The notes under the pieces are model-generated. The model had not been told where the DNA came from. It did not search any database and saw nothing but the letters and a program-made list of their open reading frames with translations. Both the position numbers and the translations under genes were made by a program. Shown here piece by piece: positions 36,551 to 45,071 of a stretch of 64,000 nucleotides of DNA (positions are counted from its first letter, which is position 1; every line of letters starts with the position of its first letter). Origin of the DNA: Neobacillus mesonae. Its GTDB lineage: Bacteria; Bacillota; Bacilli; Paenibacillales; Paenibacillaceae. The stretch spans positions 1 through 64,000 of the forward strand of contig JAMBOW010000001.1 of the NCBI GenBank assembly GCA_023715865.1. The letters run 5' to 3'.

Positions 36551-37075
36551 ATGATAATTTGGAGTATGCAAAGACTAGAAGTATGGGAAATTGCTCAGAA
36601 AGCAGGATATTTAGAAGGAAGTCGTGAGCATGCTATGTTCCCTGAACATTATAAATGGATGATGAAGCAGATGAGTAAAAGGTTGCCTAATTACTCAGGG
36701 GAATATCCGATCTGGTTATGGCCCAAAAAGCCGGATATGAGATCAACAGGTCATTTTAATAGTGGTACAAAGTGTGTAAGATTGACTTTGGATCTTGTTG
36801 ATAATGATGTATTGCTATCAGATTTTGATAGATGGCATGTAGTTTTGAACAATGGCTTTTGTTCAGATAATGAACAAGAGGATGAGGATTTTGACAACGG
36901 AAAATTAAGTATCACATTAGAAGAAAGTTGGGAGCGTATATTTGATTTCGATCGATATGTTGATACGGAATGGCTTGGTAATGGTGAATGGGTGCAGGGG
37001 ACAACAGGGCGAATCTACTTAGATAAAGTGAAAAAGGTAGAACACTTTGTAACTCGGAAATCAAAGATATATTAG
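36551..37075 (+). CDS. DUF3841-like protein
   Basis: A 174-residue soluble acidic protein resembling DUF3841 proteins: MQRLEVWEIAQKAGYL at the start, IWLWPKKPDM in the middle and the run of acidic residues around 110-120 (NEQEDEDFDNG). A Trp-rich C-terminal half (WERIF, WLGNGEWVQG) is also typical. No catalytic motif is evident and the function of the family is unknown to me. It lies in an AT-rich stretch between small membrane proteins, suggesting acquired DNA. The start has TCGAAGGGAAG upstream. Confidence 0.7.
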   Translation: MIIWSMQRLEVWEIAQKAGYLEGSREHAMFPEHYKWMMKQMSKRLPNYSGEYPIWLWPKKPDMRSTGHFNSGTKCVRLTLDLVDNDVLLSDFDRWHVVLNNGFCSDNEQEDEDFDNGKLSITLEESWERIFDFDRYVDTEWLGNGEWVQGTTGRIYLDKVKKVEHFVTRKSKIY

Positions 37076-37232
37076 AATGAAATGCCCTTTTCATTCAGCT
37101 TTGCTTCTAATTTCATCACTAATTATAACTTTGAGTCACAATACTGATACCTATACTTCCAATATATTAATTTATTCTTCTATAGCATAATTTCATATTA
37201 CCAAGAAGAGCTTTACAGTAGGGGTTGATTTA

Positions 37233-37484
37233 ATGTTTTTAAAGAAATTTGGACTTTGGTTATCGCTTTTTAGTTTATTAGTGTGTCTCTATAATGCTAT
37301 GGGAGAGGATGACAAGAACTTACTACTATATTTTACTAGCCCTCATTTAATGTTCATTGAAAATTTCACCTCCATTAGCCGACATTTAGATGGAATGTTG
37401 GTACTTTATACAATCAATATAGTTGGATGGTTAGTAATTGGAATAATGATTGATTCAATTGTTTCTGCGGTCAAACGAAAATAA
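37233..37484 (+). CDS. Small membrane protein (83 residues), unknown function
   Basis: An 83-residue protein with two hydrophobic helices (about 5-24 and 54-77), a short acidic loop (GEDDKN) and a basic C-terminus (VKRK). It is preceded by AGGGGTTGATTTA and lies in the same AT-rich island as the DUF3841-like gene. No family recognised. The topology (both ends inside) fits a small accessory membrane protein. Confidence 0.6.
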   Translation: MFLKKFGLWLSLFSLLVCLYNAMGEDDKNLLLYFTSPHLMFIENFTSISRHLDGMLVLYTINIVGWLVIGIMIDSIVSAVKRK

Positions 37485-37898
37485 ACATTTCGTCTTAATT
37501 TAGAAGTTTAAACTAAGGGGAAACGTTAATTCAAAACGGAATGGAGCAGTTTTGCCGGTTGGCAGCTGCTCCATTTTTCATTAAGCTAACGGGCAGGTTA
37601 GTTGAACCACGCCTCTGAATGGGCCTGATTATACACCGCAAAAACTTTATGATTCCCAGCAGCACAGCATTGTTTGACCTTGCAGATATTGATAAAGAAT
37701 ACCAAAGTATTATTGGAAAATGGCATTAAGTTTGAGTGAATTAAATCTTTGACTACAAGCGGCTCCGTAGGAGAATATCATCTATTATCTTATCTCTGCT
37801 TAATTAAAGATGATTGACTTCCAATCGACTAATCATTCAATATAAATGTGGTAGCGATTACATTAAGATATGCAGCTGTTTGAGCCGGAGGGTGAGAG
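37485..37898. other. Intergenic region with one terminator upstream of the kinase gene
   Basis: About 410 bases. A hairpin ATGGAGCAG / CTGCTCCAT at 37541-37578 followed by TTTTTCATT is a probable terminator. A 36-codon frame from ATG 37619 to 37729 and an overlapping frame spelling NGPDYTPQKLYDSQQHSIV look like fragments of a decayed gene but match no family that I know. The promoter for the two-component genes should lie here; no clear one was seen. Confidence 0.45.
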
Positions 37899-39707
37899 AT
37901 GATTAACAACGGATGGCGCCCATTTAAAAGAACATTTAAATTCAGTACGAAGTTGATTATTGCCTTATCGACTGCCAATATTCTTATTTCCTGCATAACA
38001 GGTATAATTACGTACCGCATTCATTTGTCTCTGTTCAATGAAGAGGTCAGTCGTCAGTATTACATGACCACAGAGCAAATTCTCGCCCAACTGGATTCAA
38101 GAGTCAATGATATGTACCGGATAACAGATTATATCACCTTGAACCCGTCGGTCAGTCAGGAAGTCATTAAACTGACCAAACAGTCCAGCTCTTACGAACG
38201 GATGAAGCTCGAACAATTGTTGGACAAGGAAATCTATCAAGTCCGCCTGGATGCGCCAGAGATCATGGGCATCCGTATCTATGATTTAAAGGGAAACATT
38301 CTTAATTTGGGTTCGTTTTCAGGTAGATTCAACAATTTTAAAAGCTCCTATCTGAACGATACGTTGACGAGATTGGAACCAACTGGTGGCGAATATGTAT
38401 GGAGCAGAGCAGTCGAAAGCGATTTTCATCAACTAAACACCGCCAATGTGGTTTTAGCCGGTCGGCTCATGCGCACAATTGATCTGGACACTTACGGGAT
38501 TATGCTTATCTTATTCAACAATTCGTTATTTGAATCTCATATGAAGGATCTTCGCCTTCATGATGATGCAGAAGCCTATTTATTTGATCAAGAAGGCCGG
38601 CTCTTATATTTGTTAAATGATAATAGTAATGCAGAAGCGCCAATTCTTGCGGACATGCCACCTTTGGGGAATATCGTGCGTAAAGAGAATGGGGTTTCCT
38701 ACATGTATACAAGACAACAGTCTCAGCAAGTTGGATTTACGCTCGTGAGCAAAGTTTCTCTAGCGCAAATTCAAAGTGAAAGTAGGGTTATTTTGCAGGT
38801 AGCTGTTGCTTCGGCGCTTGCCAGCCTTGTTAGTCTCAGTATTATTATTACTGTCATTAGCCGAATGCTGCTGCGTCCGCTTGGCAATCTTGTGCGAGGA
38901 ATGAGGCATGTGCGTGCAGGCAAGTTCGATACCCGGATTCCAATCCAGAGTAAGGATGAACTGGGCTACTTGGGTGAGAGCTTCAACAACATGACAGAAC
39001 ATATTGAAAATTTGATCTATGAAATGTATGAACGTAAGATTAATGAAAAAGAAGCTGAGTTGAAAGCGATTCAGGCTCAGCTCAATCCTCATTTTCTATA
39101 CAATACTCTTGGTATGTTCTTCTGGAAGTTCTATATGCTTGGAGATGAGAGGTCTGCCCGTCTGATTAATAGTCTTTCAGAAATGCTGCAATATACACTG
39201 GAGCCTGTTCAACATATGAGCACACTGCGGGATGAGATTCGGCAGATTAATAATTATTTGGAGATCCAAAAGGAACGTTATCCAGATTCGCTTACGGTTG
39301 AAATGAATATGCCGGAGGAGATTATGGGGTGCCGCGTGTTCCGGCTGCTTATTCAGCCCGTTGTGGAAAATGCTTTCATTCATGCTTTCCGCAATAAAAA
39401 AACAAATCGTCGATTAGTGATTACTGGTTATGTCCAATCTGCTTCTGATGGTGTGGATCCGGTTCTTGTACTTGAGATTAGCGATAACGGCAGTGGAATG
39501 ACACAGGAAATGATTGACCGTATTCTACACCCTTCATCCGAACCGGCAACAGAGAGACGTAATCGCATAGGAACGGGGAGCATCATCCGGCGGATTGAGC
39601 TGGAATATGGTGACCCATACGGAGTCGAATTTGAATCGGTAATTGGCAAAGGAACGTTGGTGCGCCTGAGATTGCCCTACCGGCCGTTGGAGTGTGAAAA
39701 TCATTGA
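37899..39707 (+). CDS. YesM-type sensor histidine kinase
   Basis: A 602-residue membrane kinase of the His_kinase (LytS/YesM) family. TM1 lies at about 26-48, an extracellular dCache-like domain of about 250 residues follows, TM2 at about 299-325, HAMP to about 378, then the His_kinase domain with H398 in NPHFLYNT, and HATPase with ENAFIHAF and DNGSGM. The final glycine box reads IGTGSIIRRIELEYG, close to but not the usual GIGLxN form. The start has GGAGGGTGAGAG upstream. It overlaps the response-regulator gene by four bases and should sense an extracellular oligosaccharide, probably with the binding protein at 43329. Confidence 0.95.
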   Translation: MINNGWRPFKRTFKFSTKLIIALSTANILISCITGIITYRIHLSLFNEEVSRQYYMTTEQILAQLDSRVNDMYRITDYITLNPSVSQEVIKLTKQSSSYERMKLEQLLDKEIYQVRLDAPEIMGIRIYDLKGNILNLGSFSGRFNNFKSSYLNDTLTRLEPTGGEYVWSRAVESDFHQLNTANVVLAGRLMRTIDLDTYGIMLILFNNSLFESHMKDLRLHDDAEAYLFDQEGRLLYLLNDNSNAEAPILADMPPLGNIVRKENGVSYMYTRQQSQQVGFTLVSKVSLAQIQSESRVILQVAVASALASLVSLSIIITVISRMLLRPLGNLVRGMRHVRAGKFDTRIPIQSKDELGYLGESFNNMTEHIENLIYEMYERKINEKEAELKAIQAQLNPHFLYNTLGMFFWKFYMLGDERSARLINSLSEMLQYTLEPVQHMSTLRDEIRQINNYLEIQKERYPDSLTVEMNMPEEIMGCRVFRLLIQPVVENAFIHAFRNKKTNRRLVITGYVQSASDGVDPVLVLEISDNGSGMTQEMIDRILHPSSEPATERRNRIGTGSIIRRIELEYGDPYGVEFESVIGKGTLVRLRLPYRPLECENH

Positions 39708-41212
39708 TTGGTAAATTGCTTGTAGTAGACGATGAAATTTGGTTTCGCGAAGGGCTTGTGCAATTGATCTCCAGCAATCAACTAGGCTGGGAAGTGGTCG
39801 GTGAAGCGTCTGACGGTGAAGAGGCGATGCTGGCAGTAGAGTTATACAAGCCCGAACTAATCATAACGGATATTAATATGCCGGTGATGGATGGGCTTCA
39901 GTTCATGGAGTGGTTGTCCCGTTTTCATCCGGATATTAAAGTCATCATTTTGACCGGTTATCGCGATTTTGAGTATGCTCAGCGTGCACTGCGTTACGGT
40001 GCGGTGGAGTTTCTATTAAAGCCCTTCTCGTTAGATGAAGCTTACCGTGTCTTGCGCCAAGCCTATGAAGAGCTTCGGTTGAGGCAGCTAAACTTACGAG
40101 TAGCGAAGCAGCAAAGACAGATGGAGCTGTTCCGCGCAGCTTTGTTTGGCTTTCCTTACGAAAGGGGACTTAGAGAGGACTGGATGCAGCAATGGCAGGG
40201 AGCGAATTTTTACATCCTTCAGGTTGATAGCTATAATCTTCAAGGTAAGAATTATACCTCTGATGATATCGACCTTCTCTATTATGCGGTAACAAATATT
40301 TTGCAGGAGTTGCTGCAGAGACACTCTGTTGAAGGTATTTATTTCCCTCTGAGAAAGGAAGCATTTGCATTTTTGCTGAAGTCCGGGCCCGCAATGGATA
40401 CCTACCGTAAATCCTTATTGGAGGCTGTGCGTCTGTATATCGGTGTGGAGATAAGTTGGTCGGAAATGGGGGTCTTAAAGCGCTTTGATGATTTGGCCCT
40501 GCAATACAAAGATACTGCTTACATACACGGGGACGGCAGAATGGAAGATATGGCACCAGTAGACGGCTTTACTATCCTTAAGGAAGAAATTTTGTCTCTG
40601 CTGGTTACCAGTGATTTGTCTGCGGCCGAGAATCGACTGGAGGAGTATATCGATGAGACGGCGACACTTGCACTGCAGACTTGTAAAGCGAGGATCTATA
40701 CGCTCGTCACTGTTCTCTCCAGTATTTTGCTGACTGATTTCAAACATATAAGAACCGCAGCAGCTGCTGAGGAATTCAATCCGGCTCAAATTCTCGAATT
40801 CCGGTCTGTGCAGAAACTCTTGTTTTGGGCCAAAGAAAAATGCGCAGATTTTCTAGATATTTTTGAGCATTGGCTGAACAATCAACAGGATAATATTGTG
40901 CTTCAGGCAAAGCAATATATCAAAAGCCAGTATCAAAGTGACTGTTCCCTTCAGGCTGTTGCCGCGCATGTTCATGTAACGCCTAATTATCTCAGTAATT
41001 TGTTCAAGAAAGAAACGGGGATTGGGCTTACGAATTACGTCAGCCAATTGCGAATTGAAGAAGCAAAAGTATTACTTCAGTATACACCACTGAAGATGAC
41101 GGAAATTGCCGAGCGAGTCGGATTTGATAATTCAAGCTATTTCACAGTAGTCTTTAAGCAGTTGACCGGAACATCTCCCCGTAATTATAGAAGGCAGTAT
41201 GAAGATGAATAA
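39704..41212 (+). CDS. YesN-type response regulator with AraC DNA-binding domain
   Basis: A 502-residue regulator. The receiver domain (about 1-120) has the acidic pair in VVDDEIW, phospho-acceptor D56 in ITDINMPVMDG and the conserved lysine in LLKPFS. A long middle region (about 130-395) links to an AraC-type double helix-turn-helix (about 400-500: LQAVAAHVHVTPNYLSNLF and MTEIAERVGFDNSSYFTVVF). The start is a TTG at 39704, overlapping the kinase stop, with GGAGTG nine bases upstream. No ATG is available nearby. It should activate the downstream permease operon through sites at 41338-41381. Confidence 0.94.
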   Translation: MIGKLLVVDDEIWFREGLVQLISSNQLGWEVVGEASDGEEAMLAVELYKPELIITDINMPVMDGLQFMEWLSRFHPDIKVIILTGYRDFEYAQRALRYGAVEFLLKPFSLDEAYRVLRQAYEELRLRQLNLRVAKQQRQMELFRAALFGFPYERGLREDWMQQWQGANFYILQVDSYNLQGKNYTSDDIDLLYYAVTNILQELLQRHSVEGIYFPLRKEAFAFLLKSGPAMDTYRKSLLEAVRLYIGVEISWSEMGVLKRFDDLALQYKDTAYIHGDGRMEDMAPVDGFTILKEEILSLLVTSDLSAAENRLEEYIDETATLALQTCKARIYTLVTVLSSILLTDFKHIRTAAAAEEFNPAQILEFRSVQKLLFWAKEKCADFLDIFEHWLNNQQDNIVLQAKQYIKSQYQSDCSLQAVAAHVHVTPNYLSNLFKKETGIGLTNYVSQLRIEEAKVLLQYTPLKMTEIAERVGFDNSSYFTVVFKQLTGTSPRNYRRQYEDE

Positions 41213-41283
41213 TGAATTTTGAGCCATTATAAAATAATTATCGAAGTTAATACTACAGAAAAGCTTATACAGCTTTTTAAGAA

Positions 41284-41316
41284 GCCGCCTGAATTAATTA
41301 AGTCAGGCGGCTTTTG
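41284..41316 (+). terminator. Terminator of the two-component operon
   Basis: GCCGCCTGA pairs perfectly with TCAGGCGGC, then CTTTTGTG. It separates the regulators from the transporter operon. Confidence 0.88.
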
Positions 41317-41337
41317 TGTGTAGAATTTTAAAAAAAC

Positions 41338-41392
41338 TTTGTAAGATTTTGAATGTTTTGGTTATATGCAATTTGTAAAATCAATGTATAAG
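41338..41392 (+). promoter_or_regulatory. Direct repeats and promoter region of the oligosaccharide uptake operon
   Basis: TTTGTAAGAT (41338-41347) recurs as TTTGTAAAAT (41372-41381), starting 34 bases apart; both are followed within a few bases by AATG. A candidate -10, TATAAG, lies at 41387-41392, with no good -35 because the second repeat covers that place. This layout is what an AraC-type activator such as the YesN-like protein would use. The role is inferred. Confidence 0.5.
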
Positions 41393-41430
41393 TCATAAAC
41401 GAAGACAGACAAGAAAGAGAGGAGTAGCCC

Positions 41431-42396
41431 ATGGAGAGTAGGAACGCAACTTCAACTGCGTACCCCGAAGGTCCTAACGTAAAGAGAAAATTGAGCGATC
41501 CGAAATGGAAACGCTTTAAAATGAACATACCTTTGCTGCTTATGTTCACACCCGTAATCTTGTTCTATCTTATTTTCCGATATGCCCCCATCGGCGGCCT
41601 GGTGATTGCGTTCAAGGATTATAACTTTTATGACGGAATCATAAACAGCCCCTGGGTTGGGTTTCATTATTTTGAAATCCTGTTTCAAGACCCCCGAACC
41701 TTGGAAATTATCCGCAACACATTGGTGCTCAGCCTGCTGAGTCTTATCGTGGGTTTTCCAATTCCCATCATTTTAGCCATAATGCTCAATGAAGTACGTA
41801 ACATGGTCTTTAAACGAACGGTCCAAACCATTGTCTATATGCCGCATTTCTTATCGTGGGTAATCATTGCCATGTTGGTATCCACAGCATTTGCGATGGA
41901 AAATGGACTGGTTAATCGACTAGTTGAACAAATCACCGGTGAAGCTTACCCATTTATGTATGAGAAATTCTCTTGGGTCGCAATCTTTGTCGGTTCAGGA
42001 ATTTGGAAGGATATGGGCTTTAATGCCATTATTTTTTTAGCTGCCCTATCTTCTATTAACCCCAATTTGTATGAAGCGGCGGGAATGGATGGAGCCGGCA
42101 AGCTGAGACAGATCTGGCATATCACACTCCCAGGCATTCGACCAACGATTATCCTGTTATTGATTTTATCTATGGGTCGGGTGATGGAAGTTGGGTTTGA
42201 TCAGGTATTCATGCTTCAGAATTCAAATGTGAACCAAATTGCTGATGTAATCAGTACCTATATTTATCGAGTCGGTTTGCAGGGTGCCCAGTTCAGTTTG
42301 ACAACAGCAATGGGATTATTCGAGTCACTGGTGGCATTTATTTTGGTATTTACAGCCAACTATATCGCGCGCAAATTTGATCAAGGTCTTTGGTAA
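41431..42396 (+). CDS. LplB-type carbohydrate ABC permease
   Basis: A 321-residue CUT1 sugar permease with six predicted transmembrane helices and an N-terminal basic cytoplasmic tail. The EAA loop that docks the ATPase reads EAAGMDGAGKLRQIWHITLP. The region RYAPIGGLVIAFKDYN is characteristic of the LplB/YtcP-associated subgroup of Paenibacillus and Bacillus. The start has GAGAGGAGTAGCCC upstream. It is followed 12 bp later by its partner permease. Confidence 0.95.
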   Translation: MESRNATSTAYPEGPNVKRKLSDPKWKRFKMNIPLLLMFTPVILFYLIFRYAPIGGLVIAFKDYNFYDGIINSPWVGFHYFEILFQDPRTLEIIRNTLVLSLLSLIVGFPIPIILAIMLNEVRNMVFKRTVQTIVYMPHFLSWVIIAMLVSTAFAMENGLVNRLVEQITGEAYPFMYEKFSWVAIFVGSGIWKDMGFNAIIFLAALSSINPNLYEAAGMDGAGKLRQIWHITLPGIRPTIILLLILSMGRVMEVGFDQVFMLQNSNVNQIADVISTYIYRVGLQGAQFSLTTAMGLFESLVAFILVFTANYIARKFDQGLW

Positions 42397-42408
42397 GGAG
42401 GAAAGTAA

Positions 42409-43278
42409 ATGCGGGATAGCAAAGGCGAGAAGTTATTTTATTTCTTCAATTACGTACTATTGGCACTTATTGCAATAAGCTGCATTGTTCCGCTACTTAA
42501 TGTAGTTGCGTTATCACTCAGTGGAGCAGATGCGGTAGCCAGTGGCATGGTAACTCTATGGCCGGTGGACTTCAGCTTTTCATCCTTTAGTAGCTTGTTT
42601 GCAGGCACTCCGATTCTTTCTTCCTTCTGGAATAGCGTGCAAATTACTCTAATCGGAACAGCGTTAAGCATGCTGGTTACAATCTTGGCTGCTTATCCCT
42701 TGTCCAGAAAACAATTCTACAGCCGTCGGTTTTTCACAATGGCGATGGTCTTTACTATGATTTTTAACGGCGGGCTTATTCCGACCTATCTCGTTGTACA
42801 GAACCTTGGCTTAGTGAACAGCTATTGGGCATTGTGGTTGCCTGGTTTAGTCAGCACCTATAATATGCTGCTTATGCGTTCTGCTTTTGAGCAGTTGCCG
42901 GGCGAAGTAGACGAAGCTGCTAAAATGGATGGCTGCGGCGAGACGGGTATCCTATTGCGAATTGTTTTGCCTTTAACCAAGCCGATGCTTGCGACTTTAG
43001 CGCTGTTTTATGGAGTTGGGTATTGGAATTCCTTTATGAGCGTTATGATTTATATCAATGATACAGACAAATTCAATATGACGGTACTCGTTCAAAATAT
43101 GATCAAATCAACAACAATGATTCAAGATTTTGCCGATCCAACCATGATGACCAGTATGACACCGGAAGGTATACGGTCTGCTGCCGTTATTGTCATGATT
43201 GTGCCGATACTGGCTGTGTACCCGCTGCTGCAAAAGTACTTCGTAAAGGGTGTTATGCTCGGCTCAATTAAAGGTTAA
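42409..43278 (+). CDS. YtcP/LplC-type carbohydrate ABC permease
   Basis: A 289-residue CUT1 permease, partner of the LplB-type protein at 41431, with six helices and the EAA loop beginning EAAKMDGCGETG. FNGGLIPTYLVVQNLGL and the C-terminal KYFVKGVMLGSIKG are typical of this subgroup. It is preceded by AAGGAGG. The two permeases form the membrane channel; no ATPase gene is in the operon, so it probably uses a shared MsmX-type ATPase encoded elsewhere. Confidence 0.95.
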   Translation: MRDSKGEKLFYFFNYVLLALIAISCIVPLLNVVALSLSGADAVASGMVTLWPVDFSFSSFSSLFAGTPILSSFWNSVQITLIGTALSMLVTILAAYPLSRKQFYSRRFFTMAMVFTMIFNGGLIPTYLVVQNLGLVNSYWALWLPGLVSTYNMLLMRSAFEQLPGEVDEAAKMDGCGETGILLRIVLPLTKPMLATLALFYGVGYWNSFMSVMIYINDTDKFNMTVLVQNMIKSTTMIQDFADPTMMTSMTPEGIRSAAVIVMIVPILAVYPLLQKYFVKGVMLGSIKG

Positions 43279-43328
43279 CTGGCCGAACGTTATCCATATT
43301 ATTCACATTACAGGAAAGAGGGGTTTTC

Positions 43329-44990
43329 ATGGTGACTAAGACGAAGTTAAATAAACTGCCTAGACTGCTGCTAATTTTAGGTTTGGTAGGAAGCATGCTT
43401 GCAGGATGTTCTAGCAATAATGATTCAGCTGAAGGAAATGAAAATACCAATGGTGCCAGCATTTCTTCCACCATCTATGATCGAGGAGCAGTTCCGAATG
43501 GGATGGGAACAATTGAAGACAATATGTGGACGAAGTGGATCAATGAAAATGGCCCAGCCAATGTAAGCTTTGTTGCAATTCCCCGCTGGGAGTCTCAGTC
43601 TAAATTGAATGTGCTGCTGGCTTCGGGCAGTGCACCTGATCTTATTTTCGAGTTTGGTACCAGTATTCGAAATCAGTTATTTGACCAGAAGCAGTTAATG
43701 CCGCTTGATGATCTCATTGAGCAGCACAGTGTAGAGTACAAGGCGTTGATGGAGAAATATCCTCAGCTCAAGCAAGCAGGTATCAAGTCAGACGGTAAAC
43801 TGTATGAAGTCGGTCGCATGAATGAGGTCTATCCGTTAGTAAGCATGTTCATTCGTGAGGACTGGCTGGAGAACCTGGGTCTGGATGTTCCAACAACAGA
43901 AGAAGAATTCCTGGCTGTAGCGAAAGCGTTTACAGATCAAGACCCAGACGGAAATGGCGTGGACGATACTTACGGGGTAGGCGGATTTGAATTTGGCGAC
44001 AATGCCGGACTGTTCCGATATATATTCAATGCCAACTGGGTCAATTTGGATGAGAATGGCGAAATTCAGGTAGGTCCTGAGCGCTTGAAGAAAGAAGCGG
44101 AGTTTAAACAAGCATTGTTTGAAGCCGGTGTCGTAGACAAAGACTTCTTGAGCGATAAGGATGGCTCCAAATCGAAGCAGGACTTCCTGAACGGTAAAAT
44201 CGGAATTTATGCTTTTATGACAAGCGATTACATTAGCTTCGCCTCCCGTGAACTGGACACTTTAATGAAGAATGTGCCGGAATCTAGACTGAAGGTCCTT
44301 CCTCTTCCTAAGACCTCTGCAGGACAATTCAATACCGTCTGGAATAATCCGGTGCAAATGACTGCCATCGTTAATGCCCGGGCCAAGGAACCTGAAGCAA
44401 TTATCAACTACATTGATTATCTGGTTAAACCAGAGATCGGACGCACGTTCCGATATGGTATCGAAGGTGAGCATTATAAACTGGAGGAAGACGGGAAACC
44501 GGTCATTCTTGACCAGGATAAATACAAAAACGAAGTAAGCTGGGCGAGTGACTTTACTATGCTCTACAGCCGTTTGGAAGAAGGCAAATACGGATACGTC
44601 GAAAACCAATTCGATGAAGAAGTCCCTGCCCAGAAAGAAGCTCTGCGTTTATTCCAGGAATCGATCGATGCGTACATGAACGATCTTCCGGTAGGAGAAG
44701 GTTTGACCCATTCGGAGCATATGCCCCAGCTACCCAAGGAACTACAGCTAAAGTTTAGTAATGTGCAAGCGGCTGTGCATGATATTTATACAAGAGCGAT
44801 TATTGGCGGCAGTAAGTATACCGTGGAACAAGCGGCTCTTGATGCGGAAAAACAATGGGAAACTGGCGGTGGGCCTGAAATTGTAAGTTGGTACGAGGAA
44901 TGGTGGAGCAAAGAGAAAGACAATGTATTGATCTGGAGTGATTTCTATGAGATTTATCAACAACAGCAGGAGGAGTTAACAGCTGAGTAA
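43329..44990 (+). CDS. Oligosaccharide-binding lipoprotein (ABC transporter, LplA/LipO type)
   Basis: A 553-residue extracellular binding protein, longer than most CUT1 binders and typical of LplA-like proteins. The signal peptide ends in the lipobox LAGC with C27 lipidated. Two-lobe binding-protein features include FVAIPRWESQSKLNVLLASG and the DPDGNGVDDTYGVGG loop, an EF-hand-like calcium-binding motif. The start has AAAGAGGGG upstream. It follows the permeases by 50 bp and should capture the oligosaccharide hydrolysed by the GH88 enzyme downstream. Confidence 0.95.
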   Translation: MVTKTKLNKLPRLLLILGLVGSMLAGCSSNNDSAEGNENTNGASISSTIYDRGAVPNGMGTIEDNMWTKWINENGPANVSFVAIPRWESQSKLNVLLASGSAPDLIFEFGTSIRNQLFDQKQLMPLDDLIEQHSVEYKALMEKYPQLKQAGIKSDGKLYEVGRMNEVYPLVSMFIREDWLENLGLDVPTTEEEFLAVAKAFTDQDPDGNGVDDTYGVGGFEFGDNAGLFRYIFNANWVNLDENGEIQVGPERLKKEAEFKQALFEAGVVDKDFLSDKDGSKSKQDFLNGKIGIYAFMTSDYISFASRELDTLMKNVPESRLKVLPLPKTSAGQFNTVWNNPVQMTAIVNARAKEPEAIINYIDYLVKPEIGRTFRYGIEGEHYKLEEDGKPVILDQDKYKNEVSWASDFTMLYSRLEEGKYGYVENQFDEEVPAQKEALRLFQESIDAYMNDLPVGEGLTHSEHMPQLPKELQLKFSNVQAAVHDIYTRAIIGGSKYTVEQAALDAEKQWETGGGPEIVSWYEEWWSKEKDNVLIWSDFYEIYQQQQEELTAE

Positions 44991-45005
44991 TTAGTATGAA
45001 GGATA

Positions 45006-45039
45006 GCCGCCATGGAGCCCCTTGGCGGCTTATTTTATT
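45006..45039 (+). terminator. Hairpin between binding-protein and GH88 genes
   Basis: GCCGCCA...TTGGCGGC is followed by TTATTTTATT. It lies inside an apparent operon and may act as a partial terminator that lowers GH88 expression relative to the transporter, or protect the upstream mRNA. Confidence 0.7.
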
Positions 45040-45071
45040 AGCCCGCCTAAGGGAAGGATGAGGTAGACATT

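Noticed and set aside
37619-37729. 36-codon frame (MGLIIHRKNF...) before the kinase gene
   Set aside because: No ribosome binding site or family; an overlapping frame also looks gene-like, so this is probably decayed sequence. Mentioned only in the intergenic entry.
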